Assembly: GCF_902809865.1 (NCBI RefSeq)
Contig: NZ_CADDWH010000001.1
Coordinates: forward strand, 1,860,001 to 1,924,000
Source of the DNA: Halobacillus sp. Marseille-Q1614
GTDB lineage: Bacteria; Bacillota; Bacilli; Bacillales; Halobacillaceae
Direction of reading: 5' to 3'
Length of the DNA: 64,000 bases
The translations under genes were made by a program, and so were the position numbers. Position 1 is the first letter of the stretch; each line of letters begins with the position of its first letter. Under the pieces are notes generated by a model. It saw only the letters and a program-made list of their open reading frames with translations, was not told where the DNA came from and did not search any database. This document shows, piece after piece, positions 53,255 to 62,030 of the stretch.

Positions 53255-54079
53255 ATGAAAAAACAACATTTAATAGCACTCGACCTGGATGGTACGCTGC
53301 TGACAGATGATAAAGAAATTCACGCAGAGACGAAAGAAGTTGTCAGAGACGCGATGGCAAATGGCCATATCGTCTGTATAGCTACCGGACGCCCTCACAG
53401 GGCAAGCATTAATTTTTATAACGAGCTGGAGCTTGAGACTCCAATGGTGAACTTCAACGGGGCTCTCATTCACCACCCGAAAGACAACCGCTGGGATGTT
53501 CTGCACTCCCCTCTCTCCATCCGCACAGCTCATAAGATTATTCACAAGTGCCATGAACTGGGCGTTAAAAATATTCTCGCTGAAGTGAAAGACCATGTCT
53601 ATTTAGATCAGCATGACGATGAGATTATGGAGATTTTCCATACGCAAGACGATAATCCGGTCACTGTAGGACGCCTTCAGGCCAACTTAAAGGTTGATCC
53701 TACCTCCATCCTGATTCATCCAGAAGAAGAAAAGATTAAGGCACTGCGCGAAGAATTAGATGTGCATGCTGAATTAATCGATCACCGTAAATGGGGAGCT
53801 CCCTGGCACGTAATAGAGATTGTCAGAGCTGGCATGAATAAAGCGGTCGGTTTGAAGAAAATTGCCCACTACTATAATATCCCGCAAAGCCGGATCATTG
53901 CTTTTGGCGATGAAGATAATGACTTTGAAATGATTGAATACGCCGGTGTAGGGGTTGCGATGGGAAATGCGATTAACGAACTGAAGGATTTAGCCAACCA
54001 TGTAACTGACACAAACGAAAACAATGGAATCGGCGAGTTTTTAACCGATTTTTTAAAATTAAACAGGAAAGCCATGTAA
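53255..54079 (+). CDS. yitU: HAD-family (Cof-type) phosphatase (YitU-like), 274 aa
   Basis: HAD motifs: ALDLDGTLLTDD (residues about 8-19, nucleophile Asp), ATGRPHR, and IAFGDEDNDFEMIEYAGVGVAMGNA (motif IV Asp). The Cof-type cap lies in the middle. Related enzymes dephosphorylate sugar phosphates, FMN precursors or nucleotides. GAGGTG before the start. Divergent from yitV. Confidence 0.95.
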   Translation: MKKQHLIALDLDGTLLTDDKEIHAETKEVVRDAMANGHIVCIATGRPHRASINFYNELELETPMVNFNGALIHHPKDNRWDVLHSPLSIRTAHKIIHKCHELGVKNILAEVKDHVYLDQHDDEIMEIFHTQDDNPVTVGRLQANLKVDPTSILIHPEEEKIKALREELDVHAELIDHRKWGAPWHVIEIVRAGMNKAVGLKKIAHYYNIPQSRIIAFGDEDNDFEMIEYAGVGVAMGNAINELKDLANHVTDTNENNGIGEFLTDFLKLNRKAM

Positions 54080-54118
54080 GTTATATTTTTCCTTGAGTAT
54101 AACTGTTGAGGCCAGCCA

Positions 54119-54157
54119 TACTAAGCTTGGACGCAAAAAGCGTTCAGGCTTTTTTTA
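54119..54157 (+). terminator. Terminator of yitU
   Basis: AAGCTTGGACGC/GCGTTCAGGCTT stem with wobbles, followed by T7. Confidence 0.8.
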
Positions 54158-54174
54158 TGACAGGAGGCTTTGTC

Positions 54175-54312
54175 ATGGATAAGCAAAAGCAAGATCAAAA
54201 ACGATGGGTTGAGGTTCGTGATTTCGACGAACGCGAAATGGAACCAAAGCGCCTCTCTGATGCCGAGCGCAAAGAGAAGGAAGCTGATCAACACACGGTA
54301 GGAGGGTTTTAA
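54175..54312 (+). CDS. Small charged protein, 45 aa
   Basis: MDKQKQDQKRWVEVRDFDER... with CAGGAGG 7 nt before ATG 54175. Highly charged and probably disordered, ending HTVGGF. Two nt separate it from the DUF3813 gene, so both form one transcript. A small protein sits at this place in related genomes, but I cannot name it confidently. Confidence 0.75.
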   Translation: MDKQKQDQKRWVEVRDFDEREMEPKRLSDAERKEKEADQHTVGGF

Positions 54313-54314
54313 AA

Positions 54315-54518
54315 GTGAATTCTCTATTTGAAAATGCGCGTAATGCTATTAATCGTATGACACAGAACCGCGAACGCGGTCATCAGCCAAGTCAAGAAGA
54401 CATACAAGCTGCTAAGCAAGCGATTCAATCTGCATATAGCCAGTGCTCTCAAGAAGAGAAGCAAGAGCTACAGCAATTAGAACGTAAGCTTGATGCTGAA
54501 CACAACCAACTACGGTAA
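54315..54518 (+). CDS. DUF3813 protein (YizC-like), 67 aa
   Basis: Helical, Gln-rich: SLFENARNAINRMTQNRERG..., then EDIQAAKQAIQSAYSQCSQEEKQELQQLERKL. GTG start with GGAGGG upstream. Matches DUF3813 small proteins of Bacillus found next to yitU. Function unknown. Confidence 0.8.
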   Translation: MNSLFENARNAINRMTQNRERGHQPSQEDIQAAKQAIQSAYSQCSQEEKQELQQLERKLDAEHNQLR

Positions 54519-54522
54519 ACCA

Positions 54523-54556
54523 TTAGATCAGACTCAATATGAGTCTGATCTTTTTA
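54523..54556. terminator. Bidirectional terminator
   Basis: AGATCAGACTC/GAGTCTGATCT stem with T5 on the plus strand; also serves the convergent HAD gene. Confidence 0.9.
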
Positions 54557-55379
54557 TTTGAGGAATTATTTCCCGAAGAGTGGATACCACTTGTAAGTTC
54601 GGATGCTTATAGGGAACTGTCGTCGGCTGAATAAGAATTCCTTTCATATCGGTGATAAGCGCAGGTGCTATTTCATTCATAAAATTATCGCCAATTGAGA
54701 CAGCCTGCTCTGGCAGCAGATTATACCCCTCTAAGATACGCTTGAAGTGAGACAGCGTTAAGGCCGGCTTTTTGGCTGATGTTATCGTTTCGTGAAACAT
54801 ATTTTTTAAACCAAGCTCACTTAATAAATTTTGCACATCATATTCCTCACTATTCGTTAAAAGGATTAAAGTTTTATCCTTCTTCCATTCTTCAAGCGCT
54901 TCTCTTAGTCCGTGTGTATGAGTGAGGCTGAACTGATCAGAAACCATATAATCTTTCGTTTGCATATAGCATTTATGGCAGTCCTCAAGAGACACACCGT
55001 AATGGACGGCTACCGAATAAGGAAGCCACCATCCATCCCCAATCGCAATGATATGTTCGAAATCAAATTCCACGGGATCAGGATATTTAATCTGGACTTG
55101 CTGATCCAGCCACTCCTCTCCTTCCCAGTTCAAAACAGAGGCTGCCCTGTTTGTATAAGGATCAATGGTTAGAATCACATTTTCCCGCAGGTCATAAGCT
55201 GTTCCTATAGTAAGAGGGTGAAGGCCTTGAAGAACTTTTTCATAGTCGGTTTGAAAAAGTCCCTGCTTATCAGCTGGAAGTTTTTGTTTAAGTAAATGAG
55301 CATAGAACTCAAAATGGTCAGTGTCTTCGTATAAAGTGCCGTCTAAATCAAAAATTAAACTTCTGGCATCTTCTATCAT
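54534..55379 (-). CDS. HAD-superfamily hydrolase, 281 aa
   Basis: Motif I LIFDLDGTLYEDTDHF (residues about 8-23) has the nucleophile and acid Asp; motif II ILLTNSEEYD, motif III Lys near TSAKKPALT, motif IV AVSIGDNFMNEI. A large helical cap lies between. The substrate is unknown. The stop is inside the bidirectional terminator. The following gap 55380-55600 shows only a basic plus-strand ORF without ribosome binding site. Confidence 0.85.
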   Translation of the reverse strand: MIEDARSLIFDLDGTLYEDTDHFEFYAHLLKQKLPADKQGLFQTDYEKVLQGLHPLTIGTAYDLRENVILTIDPYTNRAASVLNWEGEEWLDQQVQIKYPDPVEFDFEHIIAIGDGWWLPYSVAVHYGVSLEDCHKCYMQTKDYMVSDQFSLTHTHGLREALEEWKKDKTLILLTNSEEYDVQNLLSELGLKNMFHETITSAKKPALTLSHFKRILEGYNLLPEQAVSIGDNFMNEIAPALITDMKGILIQPTTVPYKHPNLQVVSTLREIIPQIKRSDSY

Positions 55380-55600
55380 GTTTATTCTCTCCCTTCTTCT
55401 TCATTATTTTAAAATGCTGTTCAGGTTATTCATTTATATTAAAAGAGAGACCGGACGGCTGAGAGGACAAGAGTTAATAAAGTTTGTGAAGCGCAGGATT
55501 GAGAGACGTAAGCCCCGGAATTACTCGCCCAAGCTCCAGAATCGAGACCGAACACCGGGTTATCAGCCACGAATGCTGGAAAAATTCCCTCCTCCACTCC

Positions 55601-55647
55601 AAAAAAGAACTGCTCTCCAATTTCACTTAAAAATTTGGAGGGCAGTC
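55601..55647 (-). terminator. Terminator of the amidase gene
   Basis: ACTGCCCTCCAAA/TTTGGAGAGCAGT-type stem followed by TCTTTTTT on the minus strand, 13 nt after the stop. Confidence 0.85.
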
Positions 55648-55659
55648 CCTAAATCGCAC

Positions 55660-56786
55660 TTAGTCCAGCGGTTCAATAATAATGGTTGCAGGAAGACCTT
55701 TTTTAATCGCTTCGTTTTTTAACCTTTCTGCGTTGTTTCGATCATTAAATGCTCCAATTTGTACTCGATAAAGGTTCTTCGGAGTTGGTCCTTGTACTGG
55801 AGGAGTCGGTTTAGGATTCTGGCTGATTTTTTCTCTCAGAGCGGCATCAAGCTCCCTTATCGTCACAGGACTGACTTTTCCGTCCACTGAAATCTTACGT
55901 TTTCCCTGGAATTGCCGGACAGCTGTCTCTGTTCTTGGGCCGAAAATGCTATCCACTGTCCCTGGATTATAGCCGAGTGAAACGAGCTGTTCTTGTATTT
56001 TACGGACACCGTCTCCACTGTCTCCCCTTTGAAGAACATCTCTGTTCTGCTTATTTCTTAAGGCATTTTCAAGAGCACCGGCGGTTTTAGCGTCGCAAAT
56101 TCCGTTAGCTGTAAGCTTAGCCGACCTTTGGAAGTTAGTTACCGCTGTTTTCGTCACTGGACCGAAGATACCGTCAACTTTGCCTTTATAAAATTCTAAA
56201 GCAGCCAGATCTGTCTGCAGCTTCGTGACACGCTCGCCCCTAGATCCTTCACGGAGGGAAATAAAAGTCGGGACTGTGCTTGCGAGCGCATTATATTCTT
56301 TGACCACATCATTGATAAATGCACTCCACGTTTTTCCATTACGGGAAAAGGCGTTGATCGGGTCTGTTCTGCGTGATGAATCGAGCGTATAGTGTCCAAT
56401 TATTTGGGTTCGCGGATTCCAGTTATAAGTTTTGCAGAGATAAGCCATGTACCAGACATAACGATTATAAGATTCGGTAAAATTGATATTGCCGCCATAG
56501 CAAAGCTCCACCCCAATCGCCCAGTCATTGGCATCGGAAACATTTTGACGTACGTGATAGGCTTTTTCTGTAACCGGGATGATGACAAGGATTACAAGGT
56601 CATCAATAAATACGTGAGCCAGGCACTTAGTGTACGAGAATTAAAATACTCACGATTCTGCCTCGCCGTTGAACCAGAATTTCCTGTATCGTGAGCAACG
56701 ACATAACGCGGAATACGAGTCCCGCCCGGTCGCTGATTCCATTCTTCATCAATAAACTTTTGGGTAATTGCATATTTTTGAGCCAT
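55660..56786 (-). pseudogene. N-acetylmuramoyl-L-alanine amidase, frameshifted
   Basis: Two ORFs form one protein: residues 1-55 (56786 down, with YAITQKFIDEEWNQRPGG and YVVAHDTGNSGS, the first zinc His) and the remainder in the next frame (HVFIDD, VTEKAYHV, AIGVELCYGG, GHYTLDSSRRTDP). Adding one G at the GG of GCCTGGCTCAC (plus strand 56619-56620) restores about 374 codons. Domains: amidase_2 (about 1-155), two peptidoglycan-binding_1 repeats, and a SPOR-like domain at the C-terminus. Cuts the amide between muramic acid and peptide. Either inactivated or a sequence error. Confidence 0.9.
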
Positions 56787-56818
56787 ACATTCACTCCTTT
56801 CAAGTTCAGAAACTGCTG

Positions 56819-58165
56819 CTATTTTGAAATAAGGCCGATCGATCTTTCGGCGTTTACGTAACCCGCTCCGTAAATATTGTTCTCACGGTCCTGCCACAGG
56901 TCCGCTCCATTTATCAGAGCCTGTTTTACTTCATCGGGTGTTAATTCAGGATTGGCTTCAAGCATAAGCGCCACGATGCCGGCTATGATCGGAGTAGCCA
57001 TAGATGTCCCCGATAAAGTTAAATAATGAGTATCCACTCGGCTTGATTTCTGCAGCTTATCTAAGTAGGAATTCGGAGATCGTAAGGAAATGATGTTCAC
57101 TCCCGGCGCTAAAATATCCGGCTTCGCCACCCCATAAAGTGTTGGTCCACGGCTCGAAAATCCGGCTACATCATCATCGTCTCTTGTATCAGGCGTATTA
57201 CGGTCATCCAGTGCCCCGACCGTAATGACCCGGTCGCTGATTCCCGGACTTGCGATCGTTTGGGCATCAGGGCCTTCGTTCCCCGCTGCTACCACGACGA
57301 CAATGCCGCTTTCCCAGGCTAATTCGACATACTGAACCATAGGATCGTCATTTTCACTGGTATATGATCCGGCAGTTGTTCCTAACGACATACTGATAAT
57401 GTCTATTTTAGACGTGTTATTTGGATCCTCGTTATACTGAATACACCAATCCAGTCCTTCCATCATAGATACGAGAGAGCCGGCCCCCATTTTATTAAGT
57501 ACCTTTACGCCAATAAGATTGGCTTCAGGTGCAGGTCCTCTATATTTTCCATCAGAAGCAAATCCGCTGCTGGCCGCATCTCCGGCACAGTGGGTTCCAT
57601 GCCCATTATCGTCATAGGGATCTGTTCGATCGTTAACAAAATCAGCAAAATCAATAATTCTCTCTTCCAGGTCCTGATGCGGATAGATCCCGGTATCGAT
57701 TACGGCAATGTTTACCCCTCTTCCGGTAAGGTTCGTTTTATTTTGAACAATGTTAGCTGCACGGGCAGAAGGAATCGCCACATCCAAGAAAGCATGAACA
57801 TCTCTGTTTAAATACACCCTTTTGACACAGCTGCAGTTGTTTAAGATATCCTCAAGCCCTTTAGGAGTCACGTGGGCACTAATACAGGAAACTGGAGCAA
57901 ACATCTTATGCACCCTGCATTTCTTATGGCTGGCACTTACGGTCACGACTTCCTGCGCTGCGTCCATAAAAGAAGGAGAGTTTTTATCGAATTCAATCAC
58001 TACTTCGATTTTCTTTCTGCTCTTGATCCAGCCTTCAAGCATGTTGTGCATAAAACAAGGCACCCATTTAAACGGTTTATAGCTTCCCACAAGTAAATTT
58101 CTAAGAGGATGATCTATTTTAACCGCGTGGCTGCGCACCATTTTAATCATAGAATAACCAAACAT
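56819..58165 (-). CDS. aprX: S8-family serine protease AprX, 448 aa
   Basis: Subtilisin-type catalytic triad: Asp in IAVIDTGIYPHQD (about residue 151), His in DDNGHGTHCAGDAASSG (about 186), oxyanion Asn in VVAAGNEGPDA, and Ser in LSGTSMATPIIAG (about 390). An N-terminal propeptide-like part precedes, no signal peptide, as in the intracellular AprX of B. subtilis. GAGGTG before ATG 58165. A BsuPI-domain gene lies 1 kb away. Confidence 0.92.
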   Translation of the reverse strand: MFGYSMIKMVRSHAVKIDHPLRNLLVGSYKPFKWVPCFMHNMLEGWIKSRKKIEVVIEFDKNSPSFMDAAQEVVTVSASHKKCRVHKMFAPVSCISAHVTPKGLEDILNNCSCVKRVYLNRDVHAFLDVAIPSARAANIVQNKTNLTGRGVNIAVIDTGIYPHQDLEERIIDFADFVNDRTDPYDDNGHGTHCAGDAASSGFASDGKYRGPAPEANLIGVKVLNKMGAGSLVSMMEGLDWCIQYNEDPNNTSKIDIISMSLGTTAGSYTSENDDPMVQYVELAWESGIVVVVAAGNEGPDAQTIASPGISDRVITVGALDDRNTPDTRDDDDVAGFSSRGPTLYGVAKPDILAPGVNIISLRSPNSYLDKLQKSSRVDTHYLTLSGTSMATPIIAGIVALMLEANPELTPDEVKQALINGADLWQDRENNIYGAGYVNAERSIGLISK

Positions 58166-58240
58166 TCCATCACCTCAAGATAAGATTTATAGTATGTCTA
58201 TGAGGGGATAGAACGTTTGGTAACGGTGTTTGTCCTTACT

Positions 58241-58280
58241 AAAAAAGATAGCTCTCTCATTTGGCGAAAGCTATCTTTTT
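58241..58280 (-). terminator. Terminator of the 141-aa membrane gene
   Basis: AAAGATAGCT/AGCTATCTTT 10-bp stem; A/T runs on both sides so it may work both ways. Overlaps the stop codon. Confidence 0.85.
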
Positions 58281-58696
58281 ATGCTGTATGATGCTTTTAA
58301 TATAGTGGCGTATAGGATATGGCCAGCAAGCCAAAAACTTATCGCAGCTATGTTGGTGACTGAAGGAGTTTCTTTAATGGCGAGGATTGTTAAAGGAAAA
58401 TATGTACTGGCTGCGATGGCCGACAGTACATAGGCCGCCATCCACTGCAGGCGCACCGTATTCGTCTGCCTGTTTCTAAGGAGAAAGCAATAGAAGATTC
58501 CAATGCCCCAGGAGATGATCATATGAAAAAGCCATTCTATAAAAACCGGCCAGTCAATATCTCCTATCACAGGGATGAAATCCACATTCATTAACAGCGT
58601 ATAAATTTTTATCTCTGTCAGACTTTCGATAATCCACATATAAAAACCTAAGGCTAAGCCTGAGGCTGTTCCTATCCAAAAGCCTTTTTTCCACAT
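58271..58696 (-). CDS. Four-helix membrane protein, 141 aa
   Basis: Four predicted membrane helices (residues about 5-24, 53-72, 84-104, 115-135). Resembles small YagU-like or uncharacterised Bacillaceae membrane proteins, but I cannot fix the family. Monocistronic between aprX and the Nfu gene. Confidence 0.7.
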   Translation of the reverse strand: MWKKGFWIGTASGLALGFYMWIIESLTEIKIYTLLMNVDFIPVIGDIDWPVFIEWLFHMIISWGIGIFYCFLLRNRQTNTVRLQWMAAYVLSAIAASTYFPLTILAIKETPSVTNIAAISFWLAGHILYATILKASYSIKR

Positions 58697-58859
58697 AACA
58701 TGGTCCCCCGCCTGATTTATTTCTTTTATATTAAACGCCCTTAATTATTTATTTCAATACTTTTCCACTCTCTGCATCCTGCCTTCATGCCCTATCTATT
58801 TAGAGTTTATAAATTTTCTGCTAAGATAGAGTAGAGCAGTTGAAGAGGAGGAAACAATT

Positions 58860-59123
58860 ATGGCGATTACTGTAGATGAAACACCAAATCCGAATGCACG
58901 TAAATTCACGACTGATTCTTTAATTTTCCAAGGAGACGGAAGTGTATCCGTAATGCCGGGTCAGACAAGTGAGTATGATATTATGAACGAATTAATGGAA
59001 CTTAAAGGCGTAGACAACGTATTTGGCTTCCAGAACTTTATTACGGTTAATAAATTACCGGATGCCGACTGGGAAGCTTTGACTCCTAAAGTCGAAGAAG
59101 TCTTAACGAACCACGGATATTAA
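58860..59123 (+). CDS. Nfu/NifU N-terminal domain protein, 87 aa
   Basis: Matches the Nfu_N domain: ITVDETPNPNARKFTTDSLIFQGDGSV, then SEYDIMNELMELKGVDNVFGFQNFITVNKLPDADWE. There is no CxxC cluster-binding domain, so it is a stand-alone N domain, probably a helper in Fe-S delivery. GAGGAGG before ATG 58860; a terminator follows. Confidence 0.9.
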   Translation: MAITVDETPNPNARKFTTDSLIFQGDGSVSVMPGQTSEYDIMNELMELKGVDNVFGFQNFITVNKLPDADWEALTPKVEEVLTNHGY

Positions 59124-59124
59124 T

Positions 59125-59159
59125 AAAAAAGCTGACACTACCCTGTGTCAGCTTTTTTT
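59125..59159. terminator. Terminator after the Nfu gene
   Basis: AAGCTGACAC/GTGTCAGCTT stem with T9 on the plus strand. Confidence 0.9.
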
Positions 59160-60053
59160 TTACGCGTCGAAGTTCTCAAGCGGGACATAGTTCATATTAA
59201 CCGGCTCTCCGTTCTCGTCTTTTTCATAAATCGTCATAACGAGCGCCCCTGAGTCCGGCAGTTTGTCCGGATTAAGTTCAATCTCTAAGCTGAATGGCGA
59301 CCACTCAGCTTGCGGATCGTCTACCTTTACTGGCTCATCTTCCACAAAAATATTATGGCCGTCGTCAATTGTATAGTAAAACTCACCCTTGTTCACGTTA
59401 GCTTCCCCTGAAACGGAATATTGGCCATTTTCCCCTGACATCGTCATTTCTCGGAACACTTCTCCATATTGAGGTTCAGCGGAAGAAGCATCTGCATTCT
59501 CTCCCTGGTGTGGAGAAGATTCTTCTCCTCCTTCACCGCCAATAGTTACCGTATCTGTTATTACAAATGGTTTTGTATTTAACGGCTGATCATTAACGGT
59601 TTTTACTAAAAAGGACATCGTAGCCTCATATTCACCCGGCGGAAGGTCTTCTTCTATCGTTTCACTGGCAGCCAGCTGGCCTCTCGGCTCCAGTTCTTCG
59701 GTCGTCAGCTGCTGGGCAAACATCTGATCCTTTGAATACCTGTAAACTTCTTCGCCTGCCTCGTTTTTAAGAATAATTTCATATTTCTGACTTGAACTGA
59801 AACCTAAAGTAATTGGTTTTTCTGAATCATTCGTAATGAAAAAATCAAAGCTGATGCCATTTTCACTCTGATGAGCCTGTCCATCAAAAGTCAGCTGTTC
59901 AATAAGTGAAACAATATTCTCTGGATTCGTCTCTTCATTGGAGCTTTTATCGTTTTCCATATTGTCTTCTCCTTCCGAATTCTCGTCTGAACTTGAACAA
60001 GCGACTAGGAAAACCACCAGTAAGCTCGCCATAAAAGGAAGCCATTTCTTCAT
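59160..60053 (-). CDS. Lipoprotein with BsuPI (intracellular proteinase inhibitor) domain, 297 aa
   Basis: Lipoprotein signal (KKWLPFMASLLVVFLVACSSS; lipid Cys about residue 20), acidic linker, then a BsuPI domain (about residues 50-165: GISFDFFITNDSEKPITLGFSSSQKYEIIL and RGQLAASETIEEDLPPGEYEA), and a second beta-rich domain to the end. BsuPI inhibits the major intracellular serine protease in B. subtilis. Here the copy is exported and lipid-anchored. Start at ATG 60053; the longer ORF lacks support. Confidence 0.85.
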   Translation of the reverse strand: MKKWLPFMASLLVVFLVACSSSDENSEGEDNMENDKSSNEETNPENIVSLIEQLTFDGQAHQSENGISFDFFITNDSEKPITLGFSSSQKYEIILKNEAGEEVYRYSKDQMFAQQLTTEELEPRGQLAASETIEEDLPPGEYEATMSFLVKTVNDQPLNTKPFVITDTVTIGGEGGEESSPHQGENADASSAEPQYGEVFREMTMSGENGQYSVSGEANVNKGEFYYTIDDGHNIFVEDEPVKVDDPQAEWSPFSLEIELNPDKLPDSGALVMTIYEKDENGEPVNMNYVPLENFDA

Positions 60054-60078
60054 ATCCACACACCCTTTTTCGTTATCT

Positions 60079-60930
60079 TTACTTGTCATCTTTTCTAAAC
60101 AGGCCAAATATGCCGGTGGTCTGAATAATATTCGTAAAGGCCTGCGGATCTACTTCAGAGATAATATGCTGCAAATCATAAAGTTCATAACGGGTAATAA
60201 CCATCACAAGCATGTTTTTATCCTGCTGAGTAAAAGCTCCTTTAGCAGGAAGCGTTGTAATCCCGCGCACCATCCGGGCATGGATTGCCTTTTCCAGGTC
60301 GGGTGCTTTTGTTGTAATGATCATAGCTGTCAGTTTCTCGTGACGTGTATGAATCGCATCAATGACTCTAGTCGTAACGTAAAGAGTTAATAACGTGTAC
60401 AAAGCGTTCTCCGGCAGATATAAAATACCGGCAAATGCAATAATCACACTGTTAATAATTAAGAAATAAATTCCGATCGGACGGTCTTTTAAGCGGGATA
60501 GAATCATCGCGATAATATCCAGGCCGCCTGTAGAAGCACCCCATTTAAGCGTTATTCCAACACCTAATCCACCAATGACTCCACCGAAAACTGCATTTAA
60601 TATAATATCTTCGGACAGCTGCTGAATAGGAATCAATTCCAGGAATAATGTCGTAAATGCAACAGATAGAGCACTGTAAATCGTAAATCCTTTACCGACT
60701 TTGAACCAGCCGAGTATAGCAACTGGAATATTAAGTATGAATAAAATAAGACCTGTACTTACACCCTGAATATTTAAGAAATCTTGAAAGATACTAGTAA
60801 GAAGCTGTGCAACCCCAGTAAATCCGCTGGCGTATACATTGGCTTCTATTAAAAACAGGTTCAGTGAAAGAGCATTCAGGACCGCCCCAAAAACAACTAT
60901 TAATATTCTCTTAACCTCAAATGAAAACAT
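60079..60930 (-). CDS. yitT: YitT-family membrane protein, 283 aa
   Basis: Five to six membrane helices in residues 1-195 (LIVVFGAVLNALSLNLFLIEANVYASGFTGVAQLL at the start, KWGASTGGLDIIAMILSR in the middle), then the C-terminal DUF2179 domain (THRHEKLTAMIITTKAPDLEKAIHARMVRGITTLPAKGAFTQQDKN-like). AAGGAGG before ATG 60930. The function of the YitT family is unknown. Confidence 0.92.
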   Translation of the reverse strand: MFSFEVKRILIVVFGAVLNALSLNLFLIEANVYASGFTGVAQLLTSIFQDFLNIQGVSTGLILFILNIPVAILGWFKVGKGFTIYSALSVAFTTLFLELIPIQQLSEDIILNAVFGGVIGGLGVGITLKWGASTGGLDIIAMILSRLKDRPIGIYFLIINSVIIAFAGILYLPENALYTLLTLYVTTRVIDAIHTRHEKLTAMIITTKAPDLEKAIHARMVRGITTLPAKGAFTQQDKNMLVMVITRYELYDLQHIISEVDPQAFTNIIQTTGIFGLFRKDDK

Positions 60931-61120
60931 AGCTACCTCCTTACTTGGCAATAAATACTACTCTTTTTTTATCACCACTAATTTGGAAAATCAAGTACTT
61001 GTTTAGTGCTACCCGCAAATTCACACCAATAATCATAGGAAGGTAAAAGATATTGCTTTACTAAGTCCTTCCATAAGCCTAAACTTAGAACTATAAAATA
61101 TATGACAGTAGGTGAATGGT

Positions 61121-61981
61121 ATGAACGTAAAAATTGTAAGTGATTCCGCCTGTGATCTGCCCACTGAAACGCTACATAAATTAAATGTCTACTGCCTGCC
61201 TCTTGGTGTTACGATAGGCGGCGAAGAATTTGAAGATGGAAAGACGATTACTCCCGACCAGGTCTACTCTTTAATGAGAGACGGCGAAGCCCCTAAGACG
61301 TCGCAAGTTTCCCCGCAGGCGTTTCGCGATGCTTTTACATCGTTTGCCAGAGAAAATCAGCCTTTTATTTACTTTGCCTTATCTTCCGAGCTTTCAGGAA
61401 CCTATCAGACCGCTAAAATGATCGAACAGGAAGTAAAAGAGGATTTCCCGGACGCTCATTTTGAAGTCATTGATACAAAAGCAGTCTCAATGGGATATGG
61501 CCTTATTGTCATGCGTGCAGCTGAACTGGCTGCGGCCGGTAAAGGCTTTGATGAAATTCTAGAAATCGGCCAATATCTTGGAAATCATATGGAGCACATC
61601 TTTACTGTCGATGATTTAGAGTACCTTTACCGGGGAGGGCGTGTAAGTAAATCAGCCGCCTTTGTCGGCAGCCTCTTAAGAATAAAGCCACTTTTACATG
61701 TGGAGGATGGAAAACTCATCCCCCTTGAAAAAATTAGAGGCGCTAAAAAAGTATTAAAGCGCATGGTCGAAGTCATGAAGGAACGTGGTTCGTCTCTTGA
61801 CCAGCAGCGTATAGCCATCAGCCATGGCGATGACTTGGAAAACGCTGAAAAGCTGGCAGATTTAATCCGGGAAGAATTCGGAACAAAGCAGATCGAGATT
61901 GAAATGGTCGGTTCTGTCATCGGTGCCCACGCCGGTCCTGGAACCATTGCCCTCTTCTTTTTAAACCAGCCTCCAAAATAA
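61121..61981 (+). CDS. DegV-family fatty-acid-binding protein (YitS-like), 286 aa
   Basis: DegV fold: KIVSDSACDLPTETLHKLNVYCLPLGVTI at the start, PKTSQVSPQAFRDAF, FALSSELSGTYQTAKMI, and GSVIGAHAGPGTIALFFL at the end. Homologous FakB proteins present fatty acids to the FakA kinase. AGGTG before ATG 61121; ORF to 61112 is unsupported. Divergent from yitT. Confidence 0.93.
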   Translation: MNVKIVSDSACDLPTETLHKLNVYCLPLGVTIGGEEFEDGKTITPDQVYSLMRDGEAPKTSQVSPQAFRDAFTSFARENQPFIYFALSSELSGTYQTAKMIEQEVKEDFPDAHFEVIDTKAVSMGYGLIVMRAAELAAAGKGFDEILEIGQYLGNHMEHIFTVDDLEYLYRGGRVSKSAAFVGSLLRIKPLLHVEDGKLIPLEKIRGAKKVLKRMVEVMKERGSSLDQQRIAISHGDDLENAEKLADLIREEFGTKQIEIEMVGSVIGAHAGPGTIALFFLNQPPK

Positions 61982-62030
61982 AAAACAAGCCTGATGGAAC
62001 GGCCCGGCCGCCCGTCAGGCTTGTTCTTTT
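61982..62030 (+). terminator. Terminator of the degV-like gene
   Basis: ACAAGCCTGA/CGTCAGGCTTGT stem followed by TCTTTT; overlaps the end of the convergent lacI-type gene. Confidence 0.85.

Noticed and set aside
55321-55722. Basic plus-strand ORF of 133 codons
   Set aside because: No ribosome binding site, overlaps the start of the HAD gene and the amidase terminator; composition looks like non-coding spacer.
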